A stretch of DNA of 64,000 bases. Origin: Selaginella moellendorffii (Eukaryota > Streptophyta > Lycopodiopsida > Selaginellales > Selaginellaceae). Below, piece by piece: positions 35,986 through 46,604 of the stretch (position 1 is the first letter of the stretch; each line of letters starts with the position of its first letter). The translations under genes and the position numbers were made by a program. The stretch is from the NCBI RefSeq assembly GCF_000143415.4, contig NW_003314268.1, positions 2,105,739 to 2,169,738 on the forward strand, read 5' to 3'. The notes under the pieces were generated by a model. It did not search any database. It worked only from the letters and a program-made list of their open reading frames with translations, and had not been told where the DNA came from.

Positions 35986-36904
35986 TCCAGGAGCTTGTCA
36001 TCGGTAATCCCTTCCTCTTGATTTTTCTCTGGCGCTGGGATCTCCTGTGCATGATCCATCAGTTTTTCCTTGTCATGGGGTGGTTCCTCCTACGTGTTCT
36101 CACAGTCCTCAACCTCCTATTCCTTTGGAATTTCCTTCTTGGCTTCGTCTTGTTCATCCTTAACTTCCACTTGCTTTTCCTTCACTTCCTTATGGTCATC
36201 CTACTCCTCTTCCTCTATTTCCTATGCCTCACTTCCTTCACCAAGGTTGACCTTCTCCTTCACTGTTTCCACTTGGGCTTGAGGGACAAGCACCAATGCC
36301 CTTTCATTGTTCACCAACAAAGCCTCGATGTATGGAAAAAGTGTTGTTGTAATTTTCTCCTTACTCTCCAGCGCATTGAAAACCTGTAAGAGTTCCCTAT
36401 GGAACTTTCCCAAGTCGACCTGGACTCCATTGTTCAAGTCCTCATAGTTGAAAGCGATAATTTTCCTCTCAATACCCTGTGGATCGGAGCTTGCTGTAGT
36501 CATCACAAGAATCAAGAATGCATAGAGCTGATACTTCCGCAGCCATGCGTCAAGAGTCTCGTCTCGAGACCACTCTGGGTTTCCCACTTAGAAAACCAAG
36601 CATACCTTGTTCTCATCATCCGAGAGGTCAATTGCTTCCTCCTCTTCCCATGGACAGTGTGGAGCCCTCAAAGTGAATCTAGTCCAGCTGCGCTTTCACC
36701 ATACCAAGAATTGCCACAGCCTTGACCACTGTTTGCCCCTGGTGGGCTCCCTCTTTCCTCATGCACTGTCGCCCGTAACTCTTTTCTTCTCTCAACTGCC
36801 AAGATTAGGGTTAGGTCACATTCTTGTTGAGGTGAATTTTCTCTAAGTGTTTGCATACATTTGAATGTGTTTTCTTCGATTTCTCTGAGCGTTTTCTCTT
36901 GAAA
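35986..36904 (-). other. Decayed reverse-strand frames, probably retrotransposon
   Basis: A 121-codon frame at 36587-36222 and a second at 36059-35805 on the minus strand hold charged, helical sequence rich in Glu and Lys, without a domain that I recognise. They share strand with the gypsy pol tail at 36905-37300, so they may be parts of one element. Hydrophobic frames on the plus strand here are shadows. Confidence 0.4.
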
Positions 36905-37300
36905 TTTCTAGTATTCCACCATAGTGTGAAACACTTGTGGTTGCTTGTAAATCTTCAATTTGTTCAAGTTAACTACTTGCAATTTTTCATCATCTAAAGT
37001 TGCAAGTTTTGCTATTCTTGGGATTTGTATGCTTGTAATCTTGAATGGTCCTTCCCATTGATGAACGAGTTTTCCTCCAAATTTATCCACATTGCCACGA
37101 TACCATAATACAAGATCTCCTACTTTGTAATGTGCTTTGTTTTTCTTGACTTGTTTGCGATCATGATAAACTTTTCTTCTAGCCTATATTGCTTTGATTG
37201 TCCATATTGCACTCAATCTTTCTTCATCAAGTTTCTCAAGCATTGTGAGTCTTTTCTTGAGAAGCTTGCATGCATGCAATTAACAATTATGGTTTCTTGC
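36905..37300 (-). mobile_element. Ty3/gypsy integrase C-terminal remnant
   Basis: On the minus strand the sequence shows LEKLDEERLSAIWTIKA, then after a stop VGDLVLWYRGNV and WEGPFKITSI, the GPY/F-type tail of gypsy integrase. The rest of pol is not contiguous. It ends about 260 bp from the 3' end of the peptidase gene at 37564, marking the edge of the repeat desert. Confidence 0.7.
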
Positions 37301-37563
37301 TTTCACCGAAGCCCCAGAGCATTTCCCAACAACACCCTGTCCCACAGGACAAGCACCAGTTGCTGCTTCACTATGGGTCTTAGCTCGAAATTACACCACT
37401 ACACATATAGGGTCTAAACTGGAAATCCACATAAGTGATCGATGACAGTGTTCAAATTAGAGAACTAGCGGCATATCAGGTTGAATCTGACAAAGCCATG
37501 CTGCCGCAGCTTGGGTTGAGACATGGTTCTTTTATAAGTTTTCGAACTGAAAGCTGCCAGCCT

Positions 37564-40500
37564 CTATGTGAATCTCTTTAGCCAAGCTCCGATGTTGACA
37601 AAACTCTCGAAATCTGATTGCGGCCTGCAGGTAATATATGTTATAGAAACTTTAAAAGAATATCGATATCATACCGATCGATAGCATGAATGTCATCTGG
37701 GAAGACAATAACCTTAACTTCCAGTCCTCGAGCTCTTAGTGCTTGTGCATACTGAAGCGTTTAAGTATGAGCACGTTATTTCATAGAACATATTGTAGTG
37801 TACCTGGAGACCGTTTGACACTGGCACTCTCCGATCCTGTGCACCAAGTAGAAACATTGTTGGTACTTGAACCTGTTATGCAATGGTTACTGTAAGGAAA
37901 AATCGATACCAAAAAGTCACCTTGTCAACGTGTGCTATTGGAGACGCTTGATAAAAAGCTCCCAAGTGCTTCACCGAAGGTGCTTCATCGTACAAGTTCA
38001 AACCAGCTTTTCCATAAGATTCCATATAACACCAATCGGGTATGTCGGTTATTCCCACCATCGAGGAAATGTTGCACACGGGATTCCGTACTATTCCAGT
38101 AACGAATCGACCTGGCGCCTAAACAAGAAAAGCTCAAATCAAATGAAATTGAATGAGATGAAAACCTTACCTGTCCAATTAAATGGGACGTCAAAAACCC
38201 ACCATGCGAACCACCCACAACGGCGACTTTGTCTGGCTTGGCAAGCCCTTCCGCAAGAACCACATCCAGTGCCGTGAGTACGTCGTTGACATCCTGATAA
38301 GAAAAAAGTTGGCAAGTGTCAGATATAGCAAGAGAGTCATACCCGCCGACCAACGTTGCCTAACAAGCACTGAAGTGCTTCCTCACCAAAGCCCAAAGAT
38401 CCCCTGCCATAGCGCTCAGATTTATAGCAAACAAAACTTCAAAGCCTACCTGTAGTTTACATGAAGTAAACTGAATCCCAGTCCTACGAGAAACGCATAA
38501 TTTCTTGAGAAACCGGTCACTGATACAGAATGAGGTCCTCCGTGAAGAACTAAAACAAGTGGTGGGGGTTCTGAGCCTTCTTTAACTTCTCCTGGACTAA
38601 CAAAAATAGCTTCGAACGGATCCTTAGCCCCTTCATGTCACAGTGGCGTGTAAGAGTCTTCTAGACAAAACGGTAATGCGAACCTTGTGGAAGAATTTCG
38701 TTTCCGTCTGAACTGGGAACAGGGATCTGTAAAATCCTCGACGAGATTGACGATAAGATAGATTGTACCTGTACATCTAGAAGCTAGTTATGCATTTTAT
38801 AAATAGTAACTACTCCACCTCTTCCGTGTGTTCTACGGGTGTAGGAATATCGGACCACTGAAAAGCAGCGTCCGAAATCTTTTCCATACTAGAGCAGTAC
38901 GCAATTTTTAAATCCGGAGGAGACCCTGGATTGCTCGCAACTGCTCACACTACTAAGCTTGGTGAATACAGCATTCATCAGAGTGAGTCTCACGTACCGG
39001 CCAGAAGAATATTTTTAAAAACAGACAGAAGGCTCCAGGAGCTGATTGAATCCTCAGGCGTTAACCTTAAAACCTCCCCGCTACAGATGGCGAAAGCTGA
39101 TGAGCTAATATATCGATTGAAACCAGCATACCTTTCGAGGTTCACAGAGACTATAACTTGTGTACTTCGCCACGCTGACGTTAAAAGCAGAGTACGGTTG
39201 TCATATAGCCATGGATGCGAAAGAAAAGTCGAGCAGTATAGGCCAGGGAAGCCTTTGGCGTCGGGTCGAGAAATAACAGGTACCTATTAAAGAAGAAAGT
39301 TCATCAATCAATCGAAAAGACCAATGTGACTTACAACATCTCTTGCCGGTGGAAGAGTGCCAAGACTATCCCCTCCTGACCATTTTACGCAATGCAGAGA
39401 GTTTGTAGCACAGTGGGCGCCACTATCTACAGCAGCCTTTGCAGACAAGAAAACAAGAAATTCTCCATCTGGACTGTACATACAAAGGAAATAACACAAG
39501 CTGCAAATATCAATGAGCTACGAACCTGAAACGTGGTGAAAATGCACTACTGATTGTTGCCGTCAGCTTCAGTGGTGCTCCTGGGGTTCGATCCAAAGAA
39601 TGACTGTGACTCACAAACCTTTAGCGGTTTAGAGTACAAATGAGCTTTCTGACCTGCCAAACATAGGAGCTGCAGTAGCATAGAGCGCGCATGGCCTGTT
39701 GTAGCAATACTTCATACCCAGCTTTCTAGGAGTTTTGAAATTGTCGGCGAAAGATGACCATGCTACAAACACCAAGTACTGAGTTCCTTCACTGCTTGAA
39801 GGAGCCCACACAACCTGTCCAGCACTCAAATCTTGCGGAATCCCCTCGACAGCCTGCACAGAGCCACTGAACACTCAACAGTCAAATCGCAAGCACTTGA
39901 ACGTAATCTACCTGTTGGTGTCAGCGACGTATATCAAAGGCCGACGTTTCCCAGCGTAACACTCCCCCCAGTCCTCCATCCAGTCACCTTGGCCTTTCCA
40001 AGTCCCGGCCTCGCCTTCCTGCTTTTGTCCATCCTTGCCCATAGCCTGACCAAATACTGGACGATCAACAGGTGGTTCCTCGGCAACATAAGCTATAAAT
40101 CTCTCGTCGTGACTCCATGAAACACCTTCAAACCTGTCAAGCAATAGGAAATCTAAGATTGCAAGGAAAAGATGAAAGGAACTTACCATCCATCCGTGTA
40201 GACGGATCCGTGGAGCTTACTTGGGACGTGGACTTCCTTTAGAAGCTGCATTGGTCCCCATATCTGTAGCTTCACCGAGCAAGGACTATCCTTGCTTGCA
40301 GGCTCTGTGTTACATACTACCAAGACCTTGCTACCAGACGGGGATGGTACTACGAGAGAAGCCCCGCTCAGTTGAATCGGGAATGGCGACCAGTGGCAAT
40401 TCGTAGCCGGATCCAGACCGTGCCCCGCCTCGGGAAGGTAGAGATGCGACATGAAATTCCGCTTCGCATTTCCTGGGAGGTCGATCTGGCTCATCGCCAC

Positions 40501-40735
40501 CACCACATCCAAGCCATTCCCTGCGCATCGATGCCAGTTTCCATGACAATCCAATCCTTGGCATTGAAGATTTCGAGAAGAATTTACCTCGCGGCGATGG
40601 ACTCGCCCAGGCCTTGTCGATGCTTGGAATGCCGAAGAATGACTGGAGGAGCTCCGACTGCTTCGCGAGCTGGCGATCTTGCGGGGCCTGCGGTGCCGCG
40701 GAATTGGATCCCAGAATCGCAGGCGCGAGCTCCAT
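37564..40735 (-). CDS. AARE: Acylamino-acid-releasing enzyme (S9C prolyl oligopeptidase family)
   Basis: Seventeen exons in transcript order: 40735-40588, 40520-40187, 40133-39912, 39866-39654, 39603-39526, 39473-39335, 39283-39132, 39080-38998, 38940-38819, 38768-38684, 38630-38450, 38403-38343, 38293-38171, 38118-37921, 37872-37804, 37751-37675, 37624-37564; 781 aa. An N-terminal beta-propeller (HGSVYTDGWFEGVSW, WKGQGDWMEDWGE, SAKAAVDSGAH) precedes the alpha/beta hydrolase domain. The catalytic triad is visible: Ser in GGSHGGF, Asp in LGAQDRR, His in DDIHAID. It removes acylated N-terminal residues from peptides and degrades oxidised proteins in cytosol and plastid. Two acceptors (38631, 38404) and the second-exon start are less certain. 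Confidence 0.92.
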
Positions 40736-40824
40736 GGAGATAAACCCTAGACAAGAATGAACCCTAGGAAATTTTAGCGCGCTTTCTTTATAAACTTGTT
40801 TGCTACACCAAAATCGAGAGAGTC

Positions 40825-43057
40825 TTATCGGCTGCTTGCGGAATTCCTTGGCAATTGCAATTCCATGATATCGTCTCGCGGAAGCGCGTGGCAAGTGTGG
40901 TTCTGTTGCTGCTCCGCCTGGGCTTGCTCGACGCTCTTAAACCCTAATTCCAGCGCGGTGGTAGTGTCCACGGGCTCCTTGTCGTCCTCGCCGCAGTACG
41001 TATTCTCCCTGTCGATCCGGAGCGTGAGGTACGCCACCAGGGCCATGTACAATACGATTGTCGCGTAAACGCAAATGCCGAGCACCACCTTTCCTCCCAT
41101 AACCATGGAGCCGTGAATGAGCCACTTGGTGAACGAGGAGCTCAGGTACCACACGTTGATGGCCATCACTCCGCCACCAATTCCCCACGTGATTACAGTA
41201 ATCTGTAAAATTAGAGGAGATTAGACAAGATTTTCCGTGGGGATTTTGTAACTTACTATCCAAGAATTTGCATATGGGCCCATTTTCACTTTACTTCCCG
41301 TGAACTTGAGCATTGGGATGAGGACAAACGGCAGGACAAACGATAGAATCATCTGCATAATAGAGTTGGCATCCAAATGTTAAACAATGTTTGAAAGCTT
41401 TGAAAACGAGGTTCCTTACCGAGCACACAATGATCAGGTTTCCAGCCGCTCTTGATCCTCCAATCAGTGCAACAATCAAACTCGGGACGATCGCCACTGC
41501 TCGAGTCATGAGGTTGCGGATCCATGGCTTGAACCGGAGGTGCAAGAAACCCTAAATTGGAAGAAACGTAAGAAATCCTGGCAAGAACAAGTCGCACCTG
41601 CATGACGTATTGTCCAGCGTAGGTTCCGGTGATCGTGGAGCTCTGACCGGAAGCAAGCAGAGCGATTCCAAAAAGAATCTTGGAGAATCTCCCAAGCACA
41701 TTCTGGATTGAAAAGATCAACGAGTATTATAGCGAGGTTTTGTGGATGGAGATGGACGAATTCAATCACCTGGAGCAAGAAGGATGCCTCGTTGAGATCC
41801 AAATTGTCACACTTGTCCTTGTTCTCCTGGGAGATGCCCGGGTTGGAGCAAATGGCGCCGCTCACGGAGATGACACAGACGTTGATAAGGAAGGCAAAAA
41901 AGAGCGCGAACCCGCTCTCAAACAAGCAGAACCGGCACGCCTCCTTCAATCCCCTGGGCGTGCGCGAGATCTTGCGGGTGAGCACGATGGCCGAGTGCAA
42001 GTAGAGATTGTGGGGCATGATCATCGCTCCCAGCAGAGAAATCGCCAGCGCGGTGGCGCCGTTGCCTCGCAGCTGCGGCACAAACATTCCCTTGAGCAGC
42101 TCCTTGGAATCCGGCTTTGCGTAGCCGAGCTCCGCGAAAAAGCACACCGTCATTGTCATCACCAGGCCCGTGATCACGAATTCCAGCTTCCTCACCTGGA
42201 AAGGCATCGTTTTTCTTAGACACGAGCCATGCAAAGGGAAAAGATCCGACTGTAAGAGAAGAATCAATCGTCCTTACCCCGTAAGTCTGGAGGGCCAGCA
42301 GCATCAGGGTGCTGAATCCGGTGAGAATCACTCCAATCCAGATGGGGATTTTCACAAGAATGTTGAGCGCGAATGCAGTGCCAATGACTGGATCGGTTTT
42401 TCCGAGGAGAGATGGTTAGAATTTTTCGCTGATCGAGAACAATCAATCGATCGAGGGGCTATACCTTCGGGAATGTCGGCAGCGATCACGGAAACCTCCG
42501 CGAGCAGCCATAACACATAATTTACGGCCTTGGGGTACTCTGTTCTGCAGTGTTCCGCCAAATGTTTGCCTGTGACAACTCCCAGGTTTGCCGCCAGCGA
42601 TTGAATGATAAGCGCGGACACGGATGCCACCAGGATGATCCAGAGCAGCTGACCACACAAACAAGAACAAGAAAAACTTCAGCGATCTTCTCAACAATCG
42701 TCTGGGTGGTACTTCGTATTTGTACTCTGCCCCCGACTGTAGATCGCTCTCGACTGGAAAAACAAAACGCGCATGAGACATGACACAAAGATTTTTTCGA
42801 AGAGCTTACAGTTTCCGGGATCGATGTAGGCGATGCACACCAAGAATCCGGGGCCGAGGAACGCTAGCGCCTTTCGCCATCCTTTCTTCTGCGAAAGCGA
42901 TCAAGATTAAGATCGAAACTTCGGAAGCCAACTTAAGTACCTCGCCCACTTCGATTTGGTACTTGGTTGGCTCGTCCAGATTTTTATCGCGTGAGTTGAT
43001 CGCCCCATCCGGCTGAGGGCTGGGTGCACTCACCACTCGCGAAGTTGGGCCTTGCAT
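40825..43057 (-). CDS. NRAMP: NRAMP divalent metal transporter B
   Basis: Ten exons in transcript order: 43057-42941, 42888-42810, 42753-42713, 42648-42465, 42387-42278, 42195-41770, 41702-41598, 41551-41420, 41352-41257, 41202-40825; 555 aa. It has the same hallmarks as NRAMP-A ([39 protein letters not shown]) and about 12 spans, with a longer acidic/Gln-rich C-terminus. Exon lengths match NRAMP-A wherever introns are shared. It lacks two introns that A has and has one that A lacks. Its stop is 89 bp before the peptidase ATG on the same strand. Metal specificity cannot be read from sequence. Confidence 0.95.
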
Positions 43058-44128
43058 AGCTTTGAAACACAAGAAGATTCGTATTTTAAGAAATTGGTCG
43101 ACGGAACACACCTCTGAAATAGCTAAAGGGCAAATGGGGCAGCAAAAGGATGCTCTTGATAGAGAGAAAGGACGTTTGTTTGTACTAAAGAGAACAAAAA
43201 ACCAAGCAAATGCCGTGCATGGGTAATGGGGATCATTTAAAGTGGGAAGGTTCGAAGCCGGTTGGAAAATTCAATGGCCACAATCAATTAATCATCTGCC
43301 AAGCGAGATTTCTCTCCACAAAGTTAAAGGGAATCACAAGATTATACCTTTGACTGTCGAGCCCCAAATTGATGCTTGAATTCAAGCCTTGGACAACCAC
43401 GAAGATTTATAACGTGGGGGCCGCCGCTCCAAATTGAAACAGTGATCTTCCTTTCTAGTGTTCTTCTGAGGGAGATGCACTCCACCTAGTTGCCTGGGAG
43501 AGGTTTTAATCAGGCAAGAGGAAACAAGGCACTAGAAAATAAGATGGGCGCACGCTACACTCAATCCAAGCTTTTTTATTCTCTCCTCTCAGGCTACTTC
43601 AGGTAGTGAGCTCAACTGGGGCAACTCCACTTCTTTGTTTCCAAGTCTTTGGACTGGCAACTCTTATTAATTCATGTTTCAACCTCTTTGCCATGATACT
43701 GGCGCGATAAAAGAATAAAAATCCACAGGCCCAGAACTGGCGCATTCTGCATTGGGCTTGAGAGGCCACTGCTTTTGCCAGCCTTGAAATCGCGACCGTT
43801 GATCTTGAAAGCTTCCACGGTCAAACATGGTCAAGGTTGATGAGACTTCTAGAAGAACAACTATAATTTACCCTACAATCTCTTGTAGTAGATCACCACA
43901 TTGGCTTCACAAGATATTCACCACCACCTAAAAATGATTCACAAAGCTTTAAGGCAGGAAAAAAAAGAGAGTGAATCAAGCCTTCCACATCAAAAAGCAA
44001 GGGGACCCAAGGCCTGATCTTGCTGCGATTATTTGGGACAACTCATGTCCACAACTGGAATCTATCTCTTCGTTACCTTTTTGGATGACTATGCTTTTTA
44101 GGGTTCTATCTTACACATGCTCTGTTTT
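43058..44128. other. Intergenic, no gene seen
   Basis: Upstream region of NRAMP-B and 3' flank of DUF4228-B. Moderately AT-rich, no repeat or frame of note. Confidence 0.5.
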
Positions 44129-44965
44129 TTAGGGTTCTTGGGGATGGTGGGCTGCGATCGCGGCGGCAGCGGCGGCCGCCTCCGAGATGCTCTCCAACGC
44201 CGGGCGCCAGATCCCGGGCCTGCCGACTCGCGGAGGAGCGGCGCCGGGTAGAGCTGCCGGCTGCGAAATCCCGGCGGTGGACGAGGACGATCCATTGGTC
44301 GGAGTGGCACGGGCAGCGCCGCCACGATGATCGTGACGATCTTTCGAGGACGATGAGGATGATGATTTCTTCACGTTGCTCTCCGAGAGGAGCTGCTGCA
44401 AGTATTTCTTGGAGACGACGAGCTTGGTGACGCCGCCTTCTTGCCTCACCTTGAATGGCTGCTGCGACGAATCCTTGAGCAGCTGCTTGCGATCGTCGTG
44501 CTCGTCGCCGGGAGATCTCCGCGTCTTACCATTCTTGTCGCTGGGAGTTTGATTCTTATCCTTCGGCGCGGCAACCAGGGATTTGGATGAGGAGCTCGAT
44601 TTGGGAGAGAGGAACGCGGATTTGTAGAACTGGAACGAGGAGAGGCGCTTGTACTGGAAAGCTCCGCTGGAATCATCGGCATTGGTGATCGGGAGGAGAA
44701 GATAAGAGCGGCCGGGCTCCGATTCCACGGCGGCGCCATCGCTGGAGCTCTTGCCGCCGAGATTGGAGAGGCATTTCAGGAGATCCGCCCGGGGGGGCGA
44801 GCAGCCGGAGAAGGAGGAGGAATTGAGGCGCTTGTGGCTGGAATTCTTGCGAACCTTGGAGGAATCCAGCGGCCGGATGAGCCGCTCCACATGACCGTCC
44901 GAGTGGACAACGTGGACGACCTCGACTGCTCCACAGATTAGGACGCAGGACATGAGATTCCCCAT
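44129..44965 (-). CDS. DUF4228 (PADRE) domain protein B
   Basis: A single exon of 278 codons. It shares with copy A the N-terminus MGNLMSCVLICGA, VERLIRPL, the second block (VRQEGGVTKLVVSKKYLQQL) and the C-terminal GIWRPALESISE. The linkers are Ser/Lys-rich and differ strongly, as expected for disordered parts. Gly2 and nearby Cys residues predict myristoylation and palmitoylation. It lies upstream of NRAMP-B on the same strand, as copy A does relative to NRAMP-A. Stress-related roles are inferred from the Arabidopsis family. Confidence 0.88.
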   Translation of the reverse strand: MGNLMSCVLICGAVEVVHVVHSDGHVERLIRPLDSSKVRKNSSHKRLNSSSFSGCSPPRADLLKCLSNLGGKSSSDGAAVESEPGRSYLLLPITNADDSSGAFQYKRLSSFQFYKSAFLSPKSSSSSKSLVAAPKDKNQTPSDKNGKTRRSPGDEHDDRKQLLKDSSQQPFKVRQEGGVTKLVVSKKYLQQLLSESNVKKSSSSSSSKDRHDHRGGAARATPTNGSSSSTAGISQPAALPGAAPPRVGRPGIWRPALESISEAAAAAAAIAAHHPQEP

Positions 44966-46139
44966 GGATCCGGGTCCGGCCGCGACGAATCGGTCGATCT
45001 TGCGCGATATTTCAGCGCAGCATTGATGGGAGGGGGGAAGATTTCGCTGCGATTCAAGAGCTGGAGCGGATCTGGAACGAGAGAATGCGAGAGAGATCTA
45101 GATTCTACACCAGGAAGAAAGAACAAAAGAAAGAAATGCGAGTAAGAGGAGGAGGAGGAGGAGAAATCTCGCCAGCGGCCGCTAGTAAATCAAGCGCTCG
45201 TCGCGCGCGCGCGCTCGATGCTACTGCTCCGATCGCTACACAAACTTTCCAGAGACTAGTTAATGGCGCTCGCTTGCGTGTCTTCTTCTTGCTTGTTGCC
45301 GTCTGTCCACATTGGTCGCAAAATCCAAAACCACAAAGAAATAAAACCCTCGCGCGATATCTTCTAAACCCCGTCCCGTCTCCACTGAAAAGGCTGACCT
45401 GCCATGCCACGTCCCAGACCTGGCCCTCCACGTGCGCGCCACGTCACACTGCCACGCCGGCGCTCGAGTGGGGTCCCGAGGGTTGAAACTTGAAGGTGAT
45501 CCCTACATTGTTTTCTTCTCTCTCTCTCTCTCTCTCTCTCTTGAGTTTTTCTTTTTTTTTTTCTTGTATGGATCGATCGGTGCTTCCCTGATTGATTGGG
45601 ATTGCGAGCTGTTGCATCGGAAGAGGACGCCAACTTGTCGCTTGTAGCTTTCGTTGTCTAAAATTTTTCTGTGTGTAAAAGCTCTTTTCTTTTTGCCAAC
45701 ATATCTGATATAGTTCCACTCATTCGACTTTTCTCTGCTTTGTGGCAAGGATTGAGGTTGAGGTTACGTAAGACGCCTGGGAATTGGATCTACAATCTTA
45801 CTGTTTCTCTACTTTACAACTAGAATACATTTTCCTATGTTATTCTACAAACCCCCTCTTTTGGACTTGGTCTTGTCCAGTCGTTTTCTAGTCTACATGG
45901 AGACCGAGTTTCAACAGAGAGCTGGCGAGACAATAAACATAAGGTATTCCATCTTTGAGGAAAAAAAAGAAAAGAAAGAGAGAACGTCCTTATCCTGGAG
46001 GCCTTTCGTCAATGGCTCCTCCTTTTTTTTGTTACACTTTTCGCGGCCAGATACGATGAAACCGCGAGGGTTTCCAGGATAAAAAGAGAATAAAAAAACC
46101 ATATTACTACTTAGAAACTTTCGATTTGTACTGAAGGTT
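44966..46139. other. Intergenic: DUF4228-B upstream region
   Basis: Holds the DUF4228-B promoter side, a (TC)n run at 45516-45542 and poly-A/T stretches. No gene recognised on either strand. Confidence 0.5.
45516..45542. repeat. TC/GA dinucleotide microsatellite
   Basis: An almost pure (TC)n run followed by a T-rich stretch. It makes open frames of Ser-Leu or Arg-Glu repeats on either strand that are not genes. Confidence 0.9.
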
Positions 46140-46144
46140 TGGCA

Positions 46145-46400
46145 GCCTTGGAGACGATTCCAAAATCTCTAGATCGAGTGTTGGTAGTCAAGACCAAAGA
46201 GCTCTACACAGTAGGGCCAGTTCTGCCATGCCAGGACAGGCATCCGTTAAGTGAGCACTTGAAGAAAAAGAAAGCGCATGCATCCAAGACACACCAACCA
46301 GATTTGAGGAGAAATGCGATCATTTCTCTCAACGAATCGAGGTGCTGGTGGATTCTTTCTGCAAGGCCGGCCTAGTCGCGAACGCAAGGACAATAAAAAC
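46145..46400 (-). pseudogene. Decayed partial copy of the HCAR 3' region
   Basis: The segment 46281-46400 tracks HCAR exon 17 and its flank (46901-47000): ACACCAACCAGATT, AATCGAGGTGC, TGCAAG-CC and AAGGACA occur in the same order. GGTAGTCAAGA and GGGCCAG.TCTG.CATGC upstream match the exon 18 region at 46800-46860. Substitutions and small indels remove coding capacity. It is a truncated tandem duplicate just beyond the intact gene. Confidence 0.65.
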
Positions 46401-46604
46401 AAACCAAAAAGAAAGAAGAGCAACGAGCAAGTCAGCCAGAGCTTTGAATGAAGTTTATAACTAAAACCATAGAAATTCGAAGATTATATAGCGAATTAAT
46501 CGTAAAAGACTGAAGTTCTTGAACTTGGAAAAAATCAAAGTCTATTTGAAAGTGCATGCAAACTAGGAAGTTTTATAAAATCTCTCTCACAAAGAAGAGA
46601 AAGT

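Noticed and set aside
36018-36389. Hydrophobic plus-strand frame that looks like a membrane protein
   Set aside because: It is the complement of acidic, Glu/Lys-rich minus-strand frames; the hydrophobicity is a codon-complement effect.
45444-45748. Arg-Glu repeat frames near 45.5 kb
   Set aside because: Translation of the (TC)n microsatellite.
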